NCBI GenBank assembly: GCA_028690365.1
Contig: JAQVBK010000005.1
Coordinates: 1-37,979, forward strand
Source of the DNA: Candidatus Cloacimonadota bacterium
Lineage (GTDB): Bacteria; Cloacimonadota; Cloacimonadia; Cloacimonadales; JAQVBK01
Reading direction: 5' to 3'
DNA length: 37,979 nt
Part shown: piece after piece, positions 1-8,317 of the stretch
How the letters are laid out: the number at the start of each line of letters is the position of its first letter
How positions within the stretch are numbered: position 1 is the stretch's first letter
Position numbers and translations under genes: made by a program
Notes under the pieces: generated by a model
Seen by the model: only the letters and a program-made list of their open reading frames with translations
The model's database searches: none
What the model was told of the DNA's origin: nothing

Positions 1-284
1 GCTGCTGTTATCAAAGCCTGTTGCCGTTTGTATATGAGTTCGGGAATATCATCAACAGATTCTGAAACTGATATTTCAGTAACCTTAAAAAGGTAAAATG
101 AATTGAGAAAGGCAACAATTTTCTCTGAATCTTGTAATGTATGTGCTTTAAGCAACATTTCTGAACTCTCTGTTTCCAGAGTCCATGGGAGAACATTTTC
201 AAAAATTGTATTCAGTTCCTTAGCACCATTTTGAATCGCTTCTTCGTTATTTTTAGGTATTATTCCTTTTGTATCCTGATCCAT
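1..284 (-). CDS. Unknown protein, 5' part only, downstream partner of the dynamin-like gene
   Basis: An open frame of 94 codons runs from an ATG at 284 off the left edge without a stop. It starts one base after the stop codon of the dynamin-like gene and has its own Shine-Dalgarno (GGAG, about 9 bases before the ATG) inside the end of that gene, so the two are almost certainly co-translated. The visible N-terminus (MDQDTKGIIPKNNEEAIQNG at the start) is acidic and helical in character with no recognisable motif, signal peptide or membrane segment. Bacterial dynamin-like proteins are often encoded in pairs, so this may be a second dynamin-like protein or a dedicated partner; that is inference from context only. 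Confidence 0.7.
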   Translation of the reverse strand, partial: MDQDTKGIIPKNNEEAIQNGAKELNTIFENVLPWTLETESSEMLLKAHTLQDSEKIVAFLNSFYLFKVTEISVSESVDDIPELIYKRQQALITA

Positions 285-285
285 A

Positions 286-2466
286 TTATACTTCTCCAAT
301 TGTATCTATGCATTTATCAATTTTTGCTGTTATATCTGTTTTTTTTCCGTTTAATCCAACAATCTCATCTCGTATTCTTTTGTCTTTGGACTTTTTGATA
401 TCCAGTTCGGTTTGTTGATTCTTAAAATACTCAGTATAAACATTCTTGTATGATTGTGCTTCGTTACTGTAAAATTCGGATAACTTTCCGATATTATCTT
501 CTAATGAATTTCTATATTCTTCTAGTTCTTTCATAAGTTGAGCAGATTGTGCATCTATATACCTTGATATGTCTTCAAGGATTAATTCTTTACTTTTATC
601 TTTTGAATAACTGCGATAGATATACTTCTCAACAAAACTTAGATTCATTTCATTAGGATTTCTTTTTTCTGAAATAAATAGATGGTCAAAACCTAATTTT
701 CCTTCAAAATCAATATTTCCAATTGAGTATTCTCTATGCTCATTAATTGGTTGAGTTTCAATTCCAAATTGAAGCATTTTTTGGGTCAGCTTCTCATAAG
801 ATTCCAGTGATATGCTTTTTAATCCAGAAGATGTTGATGCAAAAATTGAAGAAATAATGCTCTTCATTGAATTTATCTGTGATTCCGTAGAATTGAAAAG
901 TCCTTCAGAGAATTTCTTAATCAAACATAGCTGTTTATCAGTAAACCAATTTTTCTTATGAACTACTATCGTTACTTTTTGATTTTGGAGAAATACATTA
1001 AAATCGTTAATTAAATCATCATAATTTTTCTTACAACATTCAATGGTTTTTAATGTTTTAGTGAATTCCTTTTGAAGTTCCCCTTTTTTCTGGGTATGAA
1101 GTTTTTGTTTTTTTTCGGTTAAATCCTTATACATGGTTTCGAGTTCCATGCACTTGTTGTTCAAATCATTTTGTTGCTGAAAAAACCATTGAGTTTCAAT
1201 GGTCAGCGCACGTTTTTCTTTGATTTGTTCTGAAATGGAGTCTTTCTGTTCTTCAAGCTTTTTTATCATTTCATTTAGAAAACCTCTGAGTTGTTCATTG
1301 AGGGCATTTCCTAAAAAAGCATTCAATTTGGTTTCAAAGGTGTCAAAGTTTGAATATTTTTCAAGGAGAGTTTGAAATTTTATTGGGTCTTTTTTTGATT
1401 CGTCTTCAGCAAGGAGGCAAGCAGCACGATAATGTAGAGCAAGTTTATTAACAAAATCAAATATATCATATTCTGTCTTTTTATCTTCGCACTCATTTTT
1501 GTAATCCTTAATCTTTTGTCTGCTTAATTCTTGTATGCTGTCGATAACATAAATTTTATTATCATGGTATTCCTTTGGTAAATTATGTTTCGTGTTTTCA
1601 AGAATCTTCTCTCTAAATTTTAGTCTCTCTACATCTGTCGTAGGTAACAATATAAATGTGTTATTCTCTGCAAGTTTTGATATTCCACTTTTTACAAAAT
1701 CATAAAGAGTTTTTTCTGCGGGATCGTCCTTATGTAAATACAGAATAGCATCTGCTTTAGATATGTATTCCTTAGTTTCTGCATCAAGTCCACTGATTGT
1801 TTCAAGTCCGGGAGTGTCTACTATAATAGTCTCTTTAAGTTTAAAACGATGAGGATAATGGAGTTGGATTTTTACAGGTATTTTGGCACCATTTTTATTT
1901 GAGTCTATATATTGCTTTATATTGTTCTCGATATCCTCACCCTTTTGCTTAAACGGTGCTGGTAACTCTTTATCTATTAGGCTGCGAAAATCATTATCTG
2001 TATAGGTAACTTCTTTCTTTGAGGAGTCATAATTTTTTTTTAAAAAACGATTTATTTGAAACAATGGTAGATTATCATCTCTTCTAACCGTAATTTCTTC
2101 TAACTTTGCTTTAATATTACCATCATGGAATGTTATGGTATTTCCATCCAGATATTCTACAGAAAGAGATTTATTCTCACTATAGTGTATCTCAATGATG
2201 GCTGCGGTTGTCTCAAGAACACCGGTGGGAAGAAGCTCCTCTTGCAGTAGTGCATTTATAAATGTAGATTTCCCTGATTTTACCTTTCCTAAAACTGCAA
2301 TTGTGTATCGCTTATTACTTATACTTTCAAATCGTTCTTTCATTTCTTCAGAGAAATCAGTGTTGTAATTGTCTTTAAGAAATTTGTAGATCTCAATTGC
2401 AAGATTGATATGCCCTTTGTATTTTTGGTAAAAATCTGCTTCATTTTGATTTGTTTTTAAATTCAT
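286..2466 (-). CDS. Dynamin-like large GTPase
   Basis: A 726-residue protein with an N-terminal GTPase domain and a long helical remainder, the layout of bacterial dynamin-like proteins that bind and remodel membranes. Visible G motifs: P-loop GKVKSGKS at 60-67, switch threonines TT at 86-87, and DTPG at 217-220. The G4 motif is degenerate (PTTD at about 275-278 instead of T/NKxD), as is common in this family. Residues from about 400 are rich in K, E and Q with coiled-coil character; no obvious transmembrane helix is visible, so membrane contact would be peripheral. Start ATG at 2466 is supported by AAGGAG nine bases upstream. It overlaps no neighbour and is followed one base later by a second gene. 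Position next to a dead integrase and a repeated tRNA end suggests it may be cargo of an old integrated element, possibly a defence or stress function; the cellular role is not known. Confidence 0.85.
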   Translation of the reverse strand: MNLKTNQNEADFYQKYKGHINLAIEIYKFLKDNYNTDFSEEMKERFESISNKRYTIAVLGKVKSGKSTFINALLQEELLPTGVLETTAAIIEIHYSENKSLSVEYLDGNTITFHDGNIKAKLEEITVRRDDNLPLFQINRFLKKNYDSSKKEVTYTDNDFRSLIDKELPAPFKQKGEDIENNIKQYIDSNKNGAKIPVKIQLHYPHRFKLKETIIVDTPGLETISGLDAETKEYISKADAILYLHKDDPAEKTLYDFVKSGISKLAENNTFILLPTTDVERLKFREKILENTKHNLPKEYHDNKIYVIDSIQELSRQKIKDYKNECEDKKTEYDIFDFVNKLALHYRAACLLAEDESKKDPIKFQTLLEKYSNFDTFETKLNAFLGNALNEQLRGFLNEMIKKLEEQKDSISEQIKEKRALTIETQWFFQQQNDLNNKCMELETMYKDLTEKKQKLHTQKKGELQKEFTKTLKTIECCKKNYDDLINDFNVFLQNQKVTIVVHKKNWFTDKQLCLIKKFSEGLFNSTESQINSMKSIISSIFASTSSGLKSISLESYEKLTQKMLQFGIETQPINEHREYSIGNIDFEGKLGFDHLFISEKRNPNEMNLSFVEKYIYRSYSKDKSKELILEDISRYIDAQSAQLMKELEEYRNSLEDNIGKLSEFYSNEAQSYKNVYTEYFKNQQTELDIKKSKDKRIRDEIVGLNGKKTDITAKIDKCIDTIGEV

Positions 2467-2502
2467 TTCTATATGCTCCTTAGTGAATTTGCACTTCTTG
2501 GT

Positions 2503-2683
2503 TCACTTTACCCCATTATCTAATAGACTCTTCATCCTGCCTTTTGCTGATGTTTTTATGTGAGCACATAATTTCGGAAGTTTCAGAATTCTTATATCCA
2601 AGAAGTTCTTGATTTAATCTCAAACCTGTGCTACTCTCCAGCTAACGAGTAGCAAAACTATACCTTAATAAATGAACTGACGC
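2503..2683 (-). pseudogene. Remnant of a tyrosine recombinase (integrase) C-terminus
   Basis: Translated on the minus strand from 2683, the reading is ASVHLLRYSFATR, stop, LESSTGLRLNQELLGYKNSE and on to SHKN, which follows the conserved end of phage-type/XerD-like integrases (HxLRHSFAT, then L-E-x-G-T-x-L-R-x-I-Q-E-L-L-G-H, then the IYTH box). A TAG stop interrupts it at 2642-2644, the LGH histidine is Tyr, and the catalytic tyrosine box is destroyed (EIMCSH). The terminal part (TSAKGRMKSLLDNG) continues in another frame to a TGA at 2503-2505, implying a frameshift. Weak similarity in mixed frames may extend upstream to about 2750. It cannot encode an active enzyme. Its place between the tRNA-Ser repeats and the dynamin genes is where an integrase sits in an element integrated at a tRNA 3' end. 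Confidence 0.75.
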
Positions 2684-2769
2684 AAAATTGTTTACATTCT
2701 ATTTTTGTAAAGTACTTTTTAACTAATGTTTAAGCAGGAAAAAGGGTGAAATGTATCTGCTCCGGTTTC

Positions 2770-2927
2770 AAACTTGGGGAGAATAGGGAATTAGAGACCA
2801 TAGCTGGTTACAGAAATAATGTTGGGGATAAAAAACTGGCGGAGAGTCAGGGATTCGAACCCAATAGCTAGCTACAGCAATAATAGTAGTGGATAAAATA
2901 CTGGCGGAGAGTCAGGGATTCGAACCC
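2770..2927. repeat. Tandem repeat of the tRNA-Ser 3' end with flank, period about 65 bases
   Basis: The last 28 bases of the tRNA-Ser region (2900-2927, T-arm, acceptor 3' strand, CCA and two flanking bases) recur exactly at 2835-2862. The intervening 37 or so bases also repeat with about ten differences (2799-2834 against 2863-2899), so the unit is about 65 bases long and not only the tRNA part. A third, decayed copy of the tRNA part is recognisable at about 2770-2798 with one base deleted. The gradient from exact to decayed moves away from the intact tRNA. Such repeats at a tRNA 3' end are what serial integration, or decay of stacked attachment sites, would leave; slipped duplication is the alternative. 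Confidence 0.8.
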
Positions 2928-2991
2928 TGGGTGGACGTAAATCCACAACGGTTTTCGAGACCGTCCCGTTCAACCACTCCGGCAACTCTCC
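2902..2991 (-). tRNA. tRNA-Ser (anticodon CGA)
   Basis: A 90-base class II tRNA on the minus strand. The acceptor GGAGAGT pairs with ACTCTCC, followed by discriminator G and an encoded CCA. The anticodon arm is ACGGT-CTCGAAA-ACCGT with anticodon CGA (reads UCG). The variable arm is long (about 15-18 bases, GTGGA pairing with TCCAC), as serine tRNAs require. The T arm is CAGGG-TTCGAAT-CCCTG. The gene lies two bases from the end of tadA. The 3' end is duplicated downstream, but this copy is the complete one. Confidence 0.97.
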
Positions 2992-2992
2992 G

Positions 2993-3457
2993 CTATCTTT
3001 TTTTCTTAAAAAAATCTCTTAACAAGGCAGCTGATTCTTCAGCCAATAGTCCACTACAAACTTCGGGATTCCAATTAAAATCTTTGTTACGCAGAGCATT
3101 GTAAATAGAACCAACACATCCTGCCTTGGAATCATGAGCACCAAAAATTATCCTGGGTATTCTTGACAAGATAATTAATCCGCTACACATTATGCAGGGC
3201 TCCAGAGTAACATACAATGTACAATCACTCAGATATTTAAGTCCGTCCTGCAACGCTCTTTCAATCACTAATTTCTCGGCATGCGCCAGAGAATTTTTCA
3301 GTTCTGCAGTTCGGTTATGGTCAGCTGCGAGCAGTTCAGTTCCATCTCTGATCAGAACAGCTCCCACCGGTACTTCATCTTTATCAAAAGCTTCTTTTGC
3401 CAGCTGCAAAGCCAGCTTCATCCATTGAAAATCCCGGTCAGATACTTCCAAAGCCAA
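2993..3457 (-). CDS. tadA: tRNA-specific adenosine deaminase TadA
   Basis: TadA deaminates the wobble adenosine of tRNA-Arg(ACG) to inosine, using a zinc-bound water. The zinc/active-site motifs are present: HAE at 59-61 and PCIMC at 87-91 (Cys88 and Cys91 with His59), with Glu61 as proton shuttle. The length of 154 residues is normal. The start is uncertain. The listed start is a TTG one base from the end of ugd; the residues it adds (DRDFQWMKLALQLA) resemble the usual TadA N-terminus, but the spacer from a weak AGG is long. An internal ATG at residue 13 (position 3421) with a GGGA just upstream would give 142 residues and also fits. It is the last protein gene of the minus-strand run, followed by tRNA-Ser. 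Confidence 0.93.
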   Translation of the reverse strand: MALEVSDRDFQWMKLALQLAKEAFDKDEVPVGAVLIRDGTELLAADHNRTAELKNSLAHAEKLVIERALQDGLKYLSDCTLYVTLEPCIMCSGLIILSRIPRIIFGAHDSKAGCVGSIYNALRNKDFNWNPEVCSGLLAEESAALLRDFFKKKR

Positions 3458-3458
3458 A

Positions 3459-4781
3459 CTACAATCTGCCTATACCAAAATATGTAAATCCCAGACTTCT
3501 CATTTTCTGAGGATCGTACTGGTTTCTTCCGTCAAAGATAACAGTTTCTTTCATTATTTTTTTCATCTTTTCGAAGTCAGGATTTCTAAACTGATGCCAT
3601 TCTGTCACCAGAATCAAAGCATCTGCATCTACCAATGCTTCATAATTCCCTTTGACATACTCAATTCCGTTATTGTCTGCAAAAACCTGTTTTGCAGTTT
3701 CTGTGGCAACCGGATCGAATGCCCGGATTTTTGCCCCTGCCTGAGTCAGCCCATTTATAATTTCAATTGCCGGAGCTTCTCTCATATCATCTGTTTGTGG
3801 CTTAAAAGCCAATCCCCAAACTGCAAAAGTCTTACCTGAAAGATTCTCTCCAAAATGGTTTTTAACTTTACCTACCAATACCTTTTTCTGATCCTCATTA
3901 ACCTCTTCAACAGCTTTGAGAACGCGTGCAGAAGATCCTACTTCTTTTGCCATCTGTATCAATGCTTTAACATCTTTGGGAAAACAGCTTCCACCATATC
4001 CTACGCCAGGATAGATAAACTTGTAACCAATTCGCGTGTCAGAACCGATTCCGTGTCTGACTTCTGCAACATCTGCGCCCAATTTTTCGCACAATTGAGC
4101 AATATCGTTCATGAAAGAAATTTTGGTTGCTAACATCGCATTGGCTGCATATTTAGTCATTTCGGCTGAACGAACAGACATAATGACAACCCTGTCAGAA
4201 TTTCGGTTGAAAGGCGAGTATAGCATCTTCATAAGTTCAGCCACTCTCACATTATTTGCTCCCACAATTACTCTGTCCGGTTTCATGAAATCATCAATTG
4301 CCATACCTTCCTTCAGAAATTCAGGATTGGAGACAACATCAAACTCCAGATTAACTTTTCGTTCATCCAGCACTTTCTGCATTACTTCAGCAACTAAATC
4401 GGCAGTTCCTACCGGTACAGTAGACTTATCCACAACTACTTTGTAGTCATTCATATAGGTAGCTATATTTTTAGCTACAGCCAAAACATACTGCAAATCT
4501 GCTGAACCGTCTTCACCGGGAGGAGTTCCCACTGCAATGAAACAAATCAATGAATTTTCTACAGCAGTCTTAATATCAGAAGTAAAACTCAATCTACCTT
4601 CTGCTGTATTTCTTTTCACCATTTCTTCCAGTCCCGGCTCATATATTGGGATTCCGCCATTATTCAATAAATCGATTTTGGACTGGTCGTTATCAACACA
4701 GATGACATTATAGCCCATTTCTGCAAAACATGTTCCGGTAACCAATCCGACATATCCGGTACCAATAACTGTCAATTTCAT
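3459..4781 (-). CDS. ugd: UDP-glucose 6-dehydrogenase
   Basis: Ugd oxidises UDP-glucose twice with NAD+ to UDP-glucuronate, a precursor for surface polysaccharides. The 440 residues show the N-terminal Rossmann motif GTGYVG (7-12), the conserved STVPVGT segment (120-126), and the catalytic-cysteine box GGSCFPKD (263-270) with Cys266, followed by the C-terminal UDP-binding domain (WGLAFKP, DMREAP). AAGGAG lies 8 bases before the ATG. It belongs to the single-cysteine UDP-glucose branch, unlike the GGHC-type dehydrogenase at 8318-9613. It lies 36 bases after hflC and one base before tadA, so it is probably co-transcribed with both. GDP-mannose dehydrogenase is a less likely alternative. Confidence 0.93.
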   Translation of the reverse strand: MKLTVIGTGYVGLVTGTCFAEMGYNVICVDNDQSKIDLLNNGGIPIYEPGLEEMVKRNTAEGRLSFTSDIKTAVENSLICFIAVGTPPGEDGSADLQYVLAVAKNIATYMNDYKVVVDKSTVPVGTADLVAEVMQKVLDERKVNLEFDVVSNPEFLKEGMAIDDFMKPDRVIVGANNVRVAELMKMLYSPFNRNSDRVVIMSVRSAEMTKYAANAMLATKISFMNDIAQLCEKLGADVAEVRHGIGSDTRIGYKFIYPGVGYGGSCFPKDVKALIQMAKEVGSSARVLKAVEEVNEDQKKVLVGKVKNHFGENLSGKTFAVWGLAFKPQTDDMREAPAIEIINGLTQAGAKIRAFDPVATETAKQVFADNNGIEYVKGNYEALVDADALILVTEWHQFRNPDFEKMKKIMKETVIFDGRNQYDPQKMRSLGFTYFGIGRL

Positions 4782-4817
4782 TTACTAACTCCTTAATGTA
4801 CTATTTCAGAGACTACT

Positions 4818-5741
4818 TCATTTCTTAAGAAACTTGTAATAATCGCTGTCTGTACCCAAAATCAATATATTTTTGTCGTTTATTGTCTTTTTATAAGTTT
4901 CAAGAGTCTTCAGGAATTCGTAGAAATCGGGATCACGATTATAAGCATTTGCATAGATATTGCTTGCTTCGGCGTCTGCTTTTCCGATTATTTCCTGAGC
5001 TTGTCTGTATGCTTCTGAGTTAATACTATTCAGTTCTCTTTCCATCTTACCAAGTGTTTCAGCAGCCCTTCCCTCTCCCCTGGATCTGTATTTAGCTGCA
5101 ATTTTCTGTCTTTCGGTACTCATTCTCTGGTAGACTTGTGTTCTAACCTGATCGATGTAGTTTACTCTTTTAATCTGAACATCCACCAATTCTATACCAA
5201 ATTGCTTCATTACAGGTTTTGATTGAACACATATAGAGTCTGCAATTTTTTTCCTTCCAACTTTTATTTCAGCTCCCAGGTCTTCGTAAAAACTGCTATC
5301 AAAATCTATTGTGAATTGCATTTCCCTATTAGAATTTCTGACAATTTCTATCAAATCGTGCAGGGAAACGATATCCCTGGTTATTCCATCTATAATGTCA
5401 TCAAGGCGACTATGTCCGAATCTTTCACTTCTGGTGGTTTGAAAGAAAAGCAAAGGATCTTCAATTCTCCATCTGGCGAAAGTATCTATCCAGATAAATT
5501 TCTTATCTGCGGTTGGAACTTGATTCGGTTCCCCATCCCACTGAAGAATTCTTTTTTCAAAAAGGTGTACTTTTTGTATGAAGGGAATTTTTCCGTAAAT
5601 ACCCGCTTCCTGATAATTTCCGCCTACGGGATCACCAAACTGAGTAATAATTGCCTGTTCTGTCTCACTAAGGATGAAAAATGAATTAGCCCCGACAATA
5701 ATAAGTATTACTGCAACAATTAGTAATGTGATTCTTTTCAT
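4818..5741 (-). CDS. hflC: Membrane protease modulator HflC (SPFH/prohibitin family)
   Basis: HflC pairs with HflK to form a large membrane cage that surrounds and modulates the FtsH protease. The 307-residue protein has one N-terminal membrane anchor (about residues 3-24) followed by the SPFH/band-7 domain, here starting ILSETEQAIITQFG, and a helical C-terminal part with the YRSRGEGRAAE segment typical of HflC. Its ATG overlaps the end of hflK by four bases (ATGA), so translation is coupled. No ftsH gene is visible in the window. The order hflK-hflC is the usual one. Confidence 0.93.
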   Translation of the reverse strand: MKRITLLIVAVILIIVGANSFFILSETEQAIITQFGDPVGGNYQEAGIYGKIPFIQKVHLFEKRILQWDGEPNQVPTADKKFIWIDTFARWRIEDPLLFFQTTRSERFGHSRLDDIIDGITRDIVSLHDLIEIVRNSNREMQFTIDFDSSFYEDLGAEIKVGRKKIADSICVQSKPVMKQFGIELVDVQIKRVNYIDQVRTQVYQRMSTERQKIAAKYRSRGEGRAAETLGKMERELNSINSEAYRQAQEIIGKADAEASNIYANAYNRDPDFYEFLKTLETYKKTINDKNILILGTDSDYYKFLKK

Positions 5742-6715
5742 TTTGCCCCCTTGTCAAGATTGAGAATTGGCAGCAATCCTTTCTGATTTTCATCTACAAT
5801 GTAGATTTTTTCGACTAATGGAAGCACTTCTTCGTATGTTTCCAGCATCATTCTTTTTTTGGTAACCTGTTTAGCTTTGGTGTATTCCTGCAAAACCTGA
5901 ATGAATCTTTCGGCATCACCACTTGCTCTATTGGTGCGGTTGATAGCATAACCTTCTGCCTGTTCAATTACTTGTTTCGCAATACCTCTCGCTTTGGGTA
6001 TTTCATCATTGTATTTGCGCTGAGCTTCATTCACAATTCGTTCTTCTTCCTGCAAAGCAGCATTTACATCATTGAACGCCGGCTGAACCGGAACTGGTGG
6101 ATTTACATTTTGCAAGTTTATAGTAACCACATCAATCCCTGTTCCATAATCATCCAGATAACTCTGTAAAAGAAGTTTTGCCTGATAAGCAATATCTTGT
6201 CGACTAAGAACGATAGCTTCATCCACACTTCTGTCTCCAATAATCTGCCTGATAGTTGACTCTGATAAATTACGAATGCTTTCTTCAACATCTCTGACAT
6301 TGAAAAGATAAGCTGCCGGATCTTTTATTTGATACTGCACAATCCACTCTACATCAGCAATATTGAGGTCACCTGTTAAAATAAGTGATTCATAGGTATA
6401 ATCTTTTGTAGAGTATCTACTTTGTTTACCAAGTTCTATTGTTCTGAATCCAAACTCTTCTTTAAAAACATGTTTAACTTTTACTTTCGTTAAAGTCTCA
6501 ATTCCCAAAGGAATCTTGAACCTTAATCCTGGTTCAGACAGACGGTTAAATTTACCAAAACGCTGGATCACACCGACCTCTTCAGGCTGGACGGTATACA
6601 GACCCGTTCCTATAAATACACCTGCAATTATGATAATCAGAATTATCATAATTTTGTTCTTATAGGCAGAAGTATTAAAATCTTTTACATTGCCTGCATC
6701 AGCTGATAATGTCAT
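5738..6715 (-). CDS. hflK: Membrane protease modulator HflK (SPFH/prohibitin family)
   Basis: Partner of HflC in the FtsH-modulating membrane complex. A cytoplasmic N-terminal tail of about 20 residues is followed by a hydrophobic anchor (about 22-42, KIMIILIIIIAGVFIGTGLY) and the SPFH domain (VQPEEVGVIQRFGKFNRLSE onward), with the conserved NLQNVNPPVPVQPAFNDVN stretch and a coiled C-terminal region. The length of 325 residues is at the short end for HflK because the Gly/Pro-rich N-terminal tail of the proteobacterial protein is absent. GGAGAG lies just before the ATG. A strong inverted repeat separates it from the upstream epimerase gene, so hflKC may have its own transcript. Confidence 0.93.
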   Translation of the reverse strand: MTLSADAGNVKDFNTSAYKNKIMIILIIIIAGVFIGTGLYTVQPEEVGVIQRFGKFNRLSEPGLRFKIPLGIETLTKVKVKHVFKEEFGFRTIELGKQSRYSTKDYTYESLILTGDLNIADVEWIVQYQIKDPAAYLFNVRDVEESIRNLSESTIRQIIGDRSVDEAIVLSRQDIAYQAKLLLQSYLDDYGTGIDVVTINLQNVNPPVPVQPAFNDVNAALQEEERIVNEAQRKYNDEIPKARGIAKQVIEQAEGYAINRTNRASGDAERFIQVLQEYTKAKQVTKKRMMLETYEEVLPLVEKIYIVDENQKGLLPILNLDKGAK

Positions 6716-6753
6716 AATCTCTCCTTTGCTGAGTTACAATTTTAGAAGTCATT

Positions 6754-6782
6754 AATTCAATTTAGAAAATCTAAATTGAATT
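6754..6782. terminator. 13-bp perfect inverted repeat after the epimerase gene
   Basis: Arms 6754-6766 and 6770-6782 are perfectly complementary, with a 3-base loop (AAA on the plus strand). The hairpin begins inside the stop codon of the epimerase gene and lies before hflK. The arms are AT-rich and no clear T-run follows on the minus strand, so termination would be weak; mRNA end protection or partial termination are alternatives. Confidence 0.55.
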
Positions 6783-7729
6783 TAAACGAAGTTTTTTTGA
6801 AATTTCGTACTGAAAAAATCTATTGTTTCTCCAATGCCTTTTTCCAGCGAATATTGTGGTTTCCAGCCTAAACCGAGTTTAGCTTTTTGATTTGTCAGAC
6901 AACTTTTTCTGATATCTCCCGGTCGTGCAGGTCCTGGAATTGGCGCTACAAAATAATTCATCTGTCTGCTTATTTCCCTGAAAAGTTCTCCGGTAGATGT
7001 CTCACGGTTTGTTCCAATATTAAAATTATCATTGTCTCCAGTTGAAAGTGCCAGTAGATTAGCCTTTACTACATCCCTGACAAAGACATAATCCCTTATC
7101 ATTCCATCAGGTTCTTCCGCAAATGCATATAGATAACTCTTTTTATCCATAAGAATATTTTCAATGAAAATTGAAACGACGCCTGCTTCTCCATGTGGAA
7201 CTTGTCTGGGACCAAACACATTCGCATATCTGAGAACAGTATATTTTAAACCGTATTGATGTTGATAAAAAAAGAGGTATTTCTCCGCAACAAACTTATT
7301 GATTGCATACGGAGACAAAGGTTCAGGCTGGTAGTTTTCGGATGTCGGATATTCATCAGCTTCTCCATAAACTGCTCCGCCGGATGAAATAACAATTATC
7401 TTACCAGTATTGAATTTTATACAGTTTTGCAGCAGATTAATTAATCCGAGTACATTGGTTTGAGCATCCAGAATCGGATCTTTAACTGAAACCGGAACAC
7501 TTATCTGAGCCGCATGGTGATTAACAATGTCAGGCTTTTCAATTTCAAAAACCTTTTCCAGCTCACGACTGGCGATGTCCATCAGGTAAAACTTTGCCAG
7601 GGGATTAATATTCTCTGTAGAACCCGTACTGAGATTGTCTACAATTACAACATCATGTCCGTTTTTTATATACTCGTCCACTACGTGTGAAGCAATAAAA
7701 CCTGCGCCACCAGTGACCAAAATTTTCAT
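6782..7729 (-). CDS. NAD-dependent nucleotide-sugar epimerase (GalE-like)
   Basis: An extended short-chain dehydrogenase of 315 residues. The NAD-binding motif GGAGFIAS is at 7-14, an acidic residue (Asp31) closes the second strand, and the catalytic serine region SSGGAVYG (115-122) and YxxxK pair Tyr141/Lys145 are intact. The text after the active site (NVFGPRQVPHGEAGVVSIF) is that of bacterial UDP-glucose or UDP-N-acetylglucosamine 4-epimerases. It lies between a NusG paralogue (14 bases upstream) and hflK, with two nucleotide-sugar dehydrogenases nearby, so a role in making sugars for surface polysaccharide is likely. Whether it acts on UDP-Glc, UDP-GlcNAc, or their uronic acids cannot be told from sequence alone. 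Confidence 0.85.
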   Translation of the reverse strand: MKILVTGGAGFIASHVVDEYIKNGHDVVIVDNLSTGSTENINPLAKFYLMDIASRELEKVFEIEKPDIVNHHAAQISVPVSVKDPILDAQTNVLGLINLLQNCIKFNTGKIIVISSGGAVYGEADEYPTSENYQPEPLSPYAINKFVAEKYLFFYQHQYGLKYTVLRYANVFGPRQVPHGEAGVVSIFIENILMDKKSYLYAFAEEPDGMIRDYVFVRDVVKANLLALSTGDNDNFNIGTNRETSTGELFREISRQMNYFVAPIPGPARPGDIRKSCLTNQKAKLGLGWKPQYSLEKGIGETIDFFSTKFQKNFV

Positions 7730-7743
7730 ATTTTCCTCATTTA

Positions 7744-8313
7744 TTAATTTTCATAAGGTTGAATTATAACTAAGTCTGCAGGATCAGCTTTCATTGAAAC
7801 AGCCTGTCTCAACATCTTTATCTGCAGAACAACTTCGTTCGATTTCGACACTTCTTTAATTAACCCGGAAACACCCTTGAAAGGTCCCTTAGTAAATTTC
7901 ACAGTTAGCCCTGATTCCAGATAAGGATGCGGACAAAACTCTGCTTGCATATCACGTGTAGACTTTATTTGATGCAAGTCGCTCAGAAACTCACTCTCTG
8001 AGTCAATTTTCAGAAAATTTACAATATGCCCGGAATTAACAAGAATTTGCTGCTGCTTGAAATTACATTTTACGAAGAAGTAGCCTGAAAACATAGGTTT
8101 AGTGAAAGTAACTTTTCGATATTGATATAATCTGATACTTTCCATCAAGGGAAGATAGTAAAAAATGTGATTTTTTAGAGCATATTCCGCCAGTTTCTTT
8201 TCACGTTTAGGTTTTGTATGAACAACAGTCCATCGAAGATCATCTTCCGATGGACTTAAGTCGCCATACAATTCCAGAATCTCATCAGAACGAAAACTTG
8301 AATTTCTCTCCAT
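7744..8313 (-). CDS. NusG paralogue (RfaH/UpxY-type transcription antiterminator)
   Basis: A 189-residue protein with an NGN domain (from about residue 27: WTVVHTKPKREKKLAEYALK, then the KPMFSGYFFVK segment at 72-82) and a C-terminal KOW motif (about 134-152, GLTVKFTKGPFKGVSGLI). This is the architecture of NusG and its specialised paralogues, which bind RNA polymerase and let it read long operons, often for polysaccharides. The unusual N-terminal 26 residues and the setting among nucleotide-sugar genes favour a specialised paralogue over the housekeeping NusG, which normally lies beside secE and rplK. It starts 4 bases after the upstream stop with a poor ribosome binding site, so translation is probably coupled. 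No glycosyltransferases or export genes lie nearby, so its target operon is elsewhere or lost. Confidence 0.85.
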   Translation of the reverse strand: MERNSSFRSDEILELYGDLSPSEDDLRWTVVHTKPKREKKLAEYALKNHIFYYLPLMESIRLYQYRKVTFTKPMFSGYFFVKCNFKQQQILVNSGHIVNFLKIDSESEFLSDLHQIKSTRDMQAEFCPHPYLESGLTVKFTKGPFKGVSGLIKEVSKSNEVVLQIKMLRQAVSMKADPADLVIIQPYEN

Positions 8314-8317
8314 GAAA

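Noticed and set aside
11-202. Minus-strand open frame of 63 codons at the left edge
   Set aside because: It is a shadow of the longer frame 1-284, which has a start, a ribosome binding site and tight linkage to the dynamin gene.
2889-3104. Plus-strand open frame of 71 codons
   Set aside because: It reads through the tRNA-Ser and the end of tadA in antisense; no ribosome binding site or protein-like composition.
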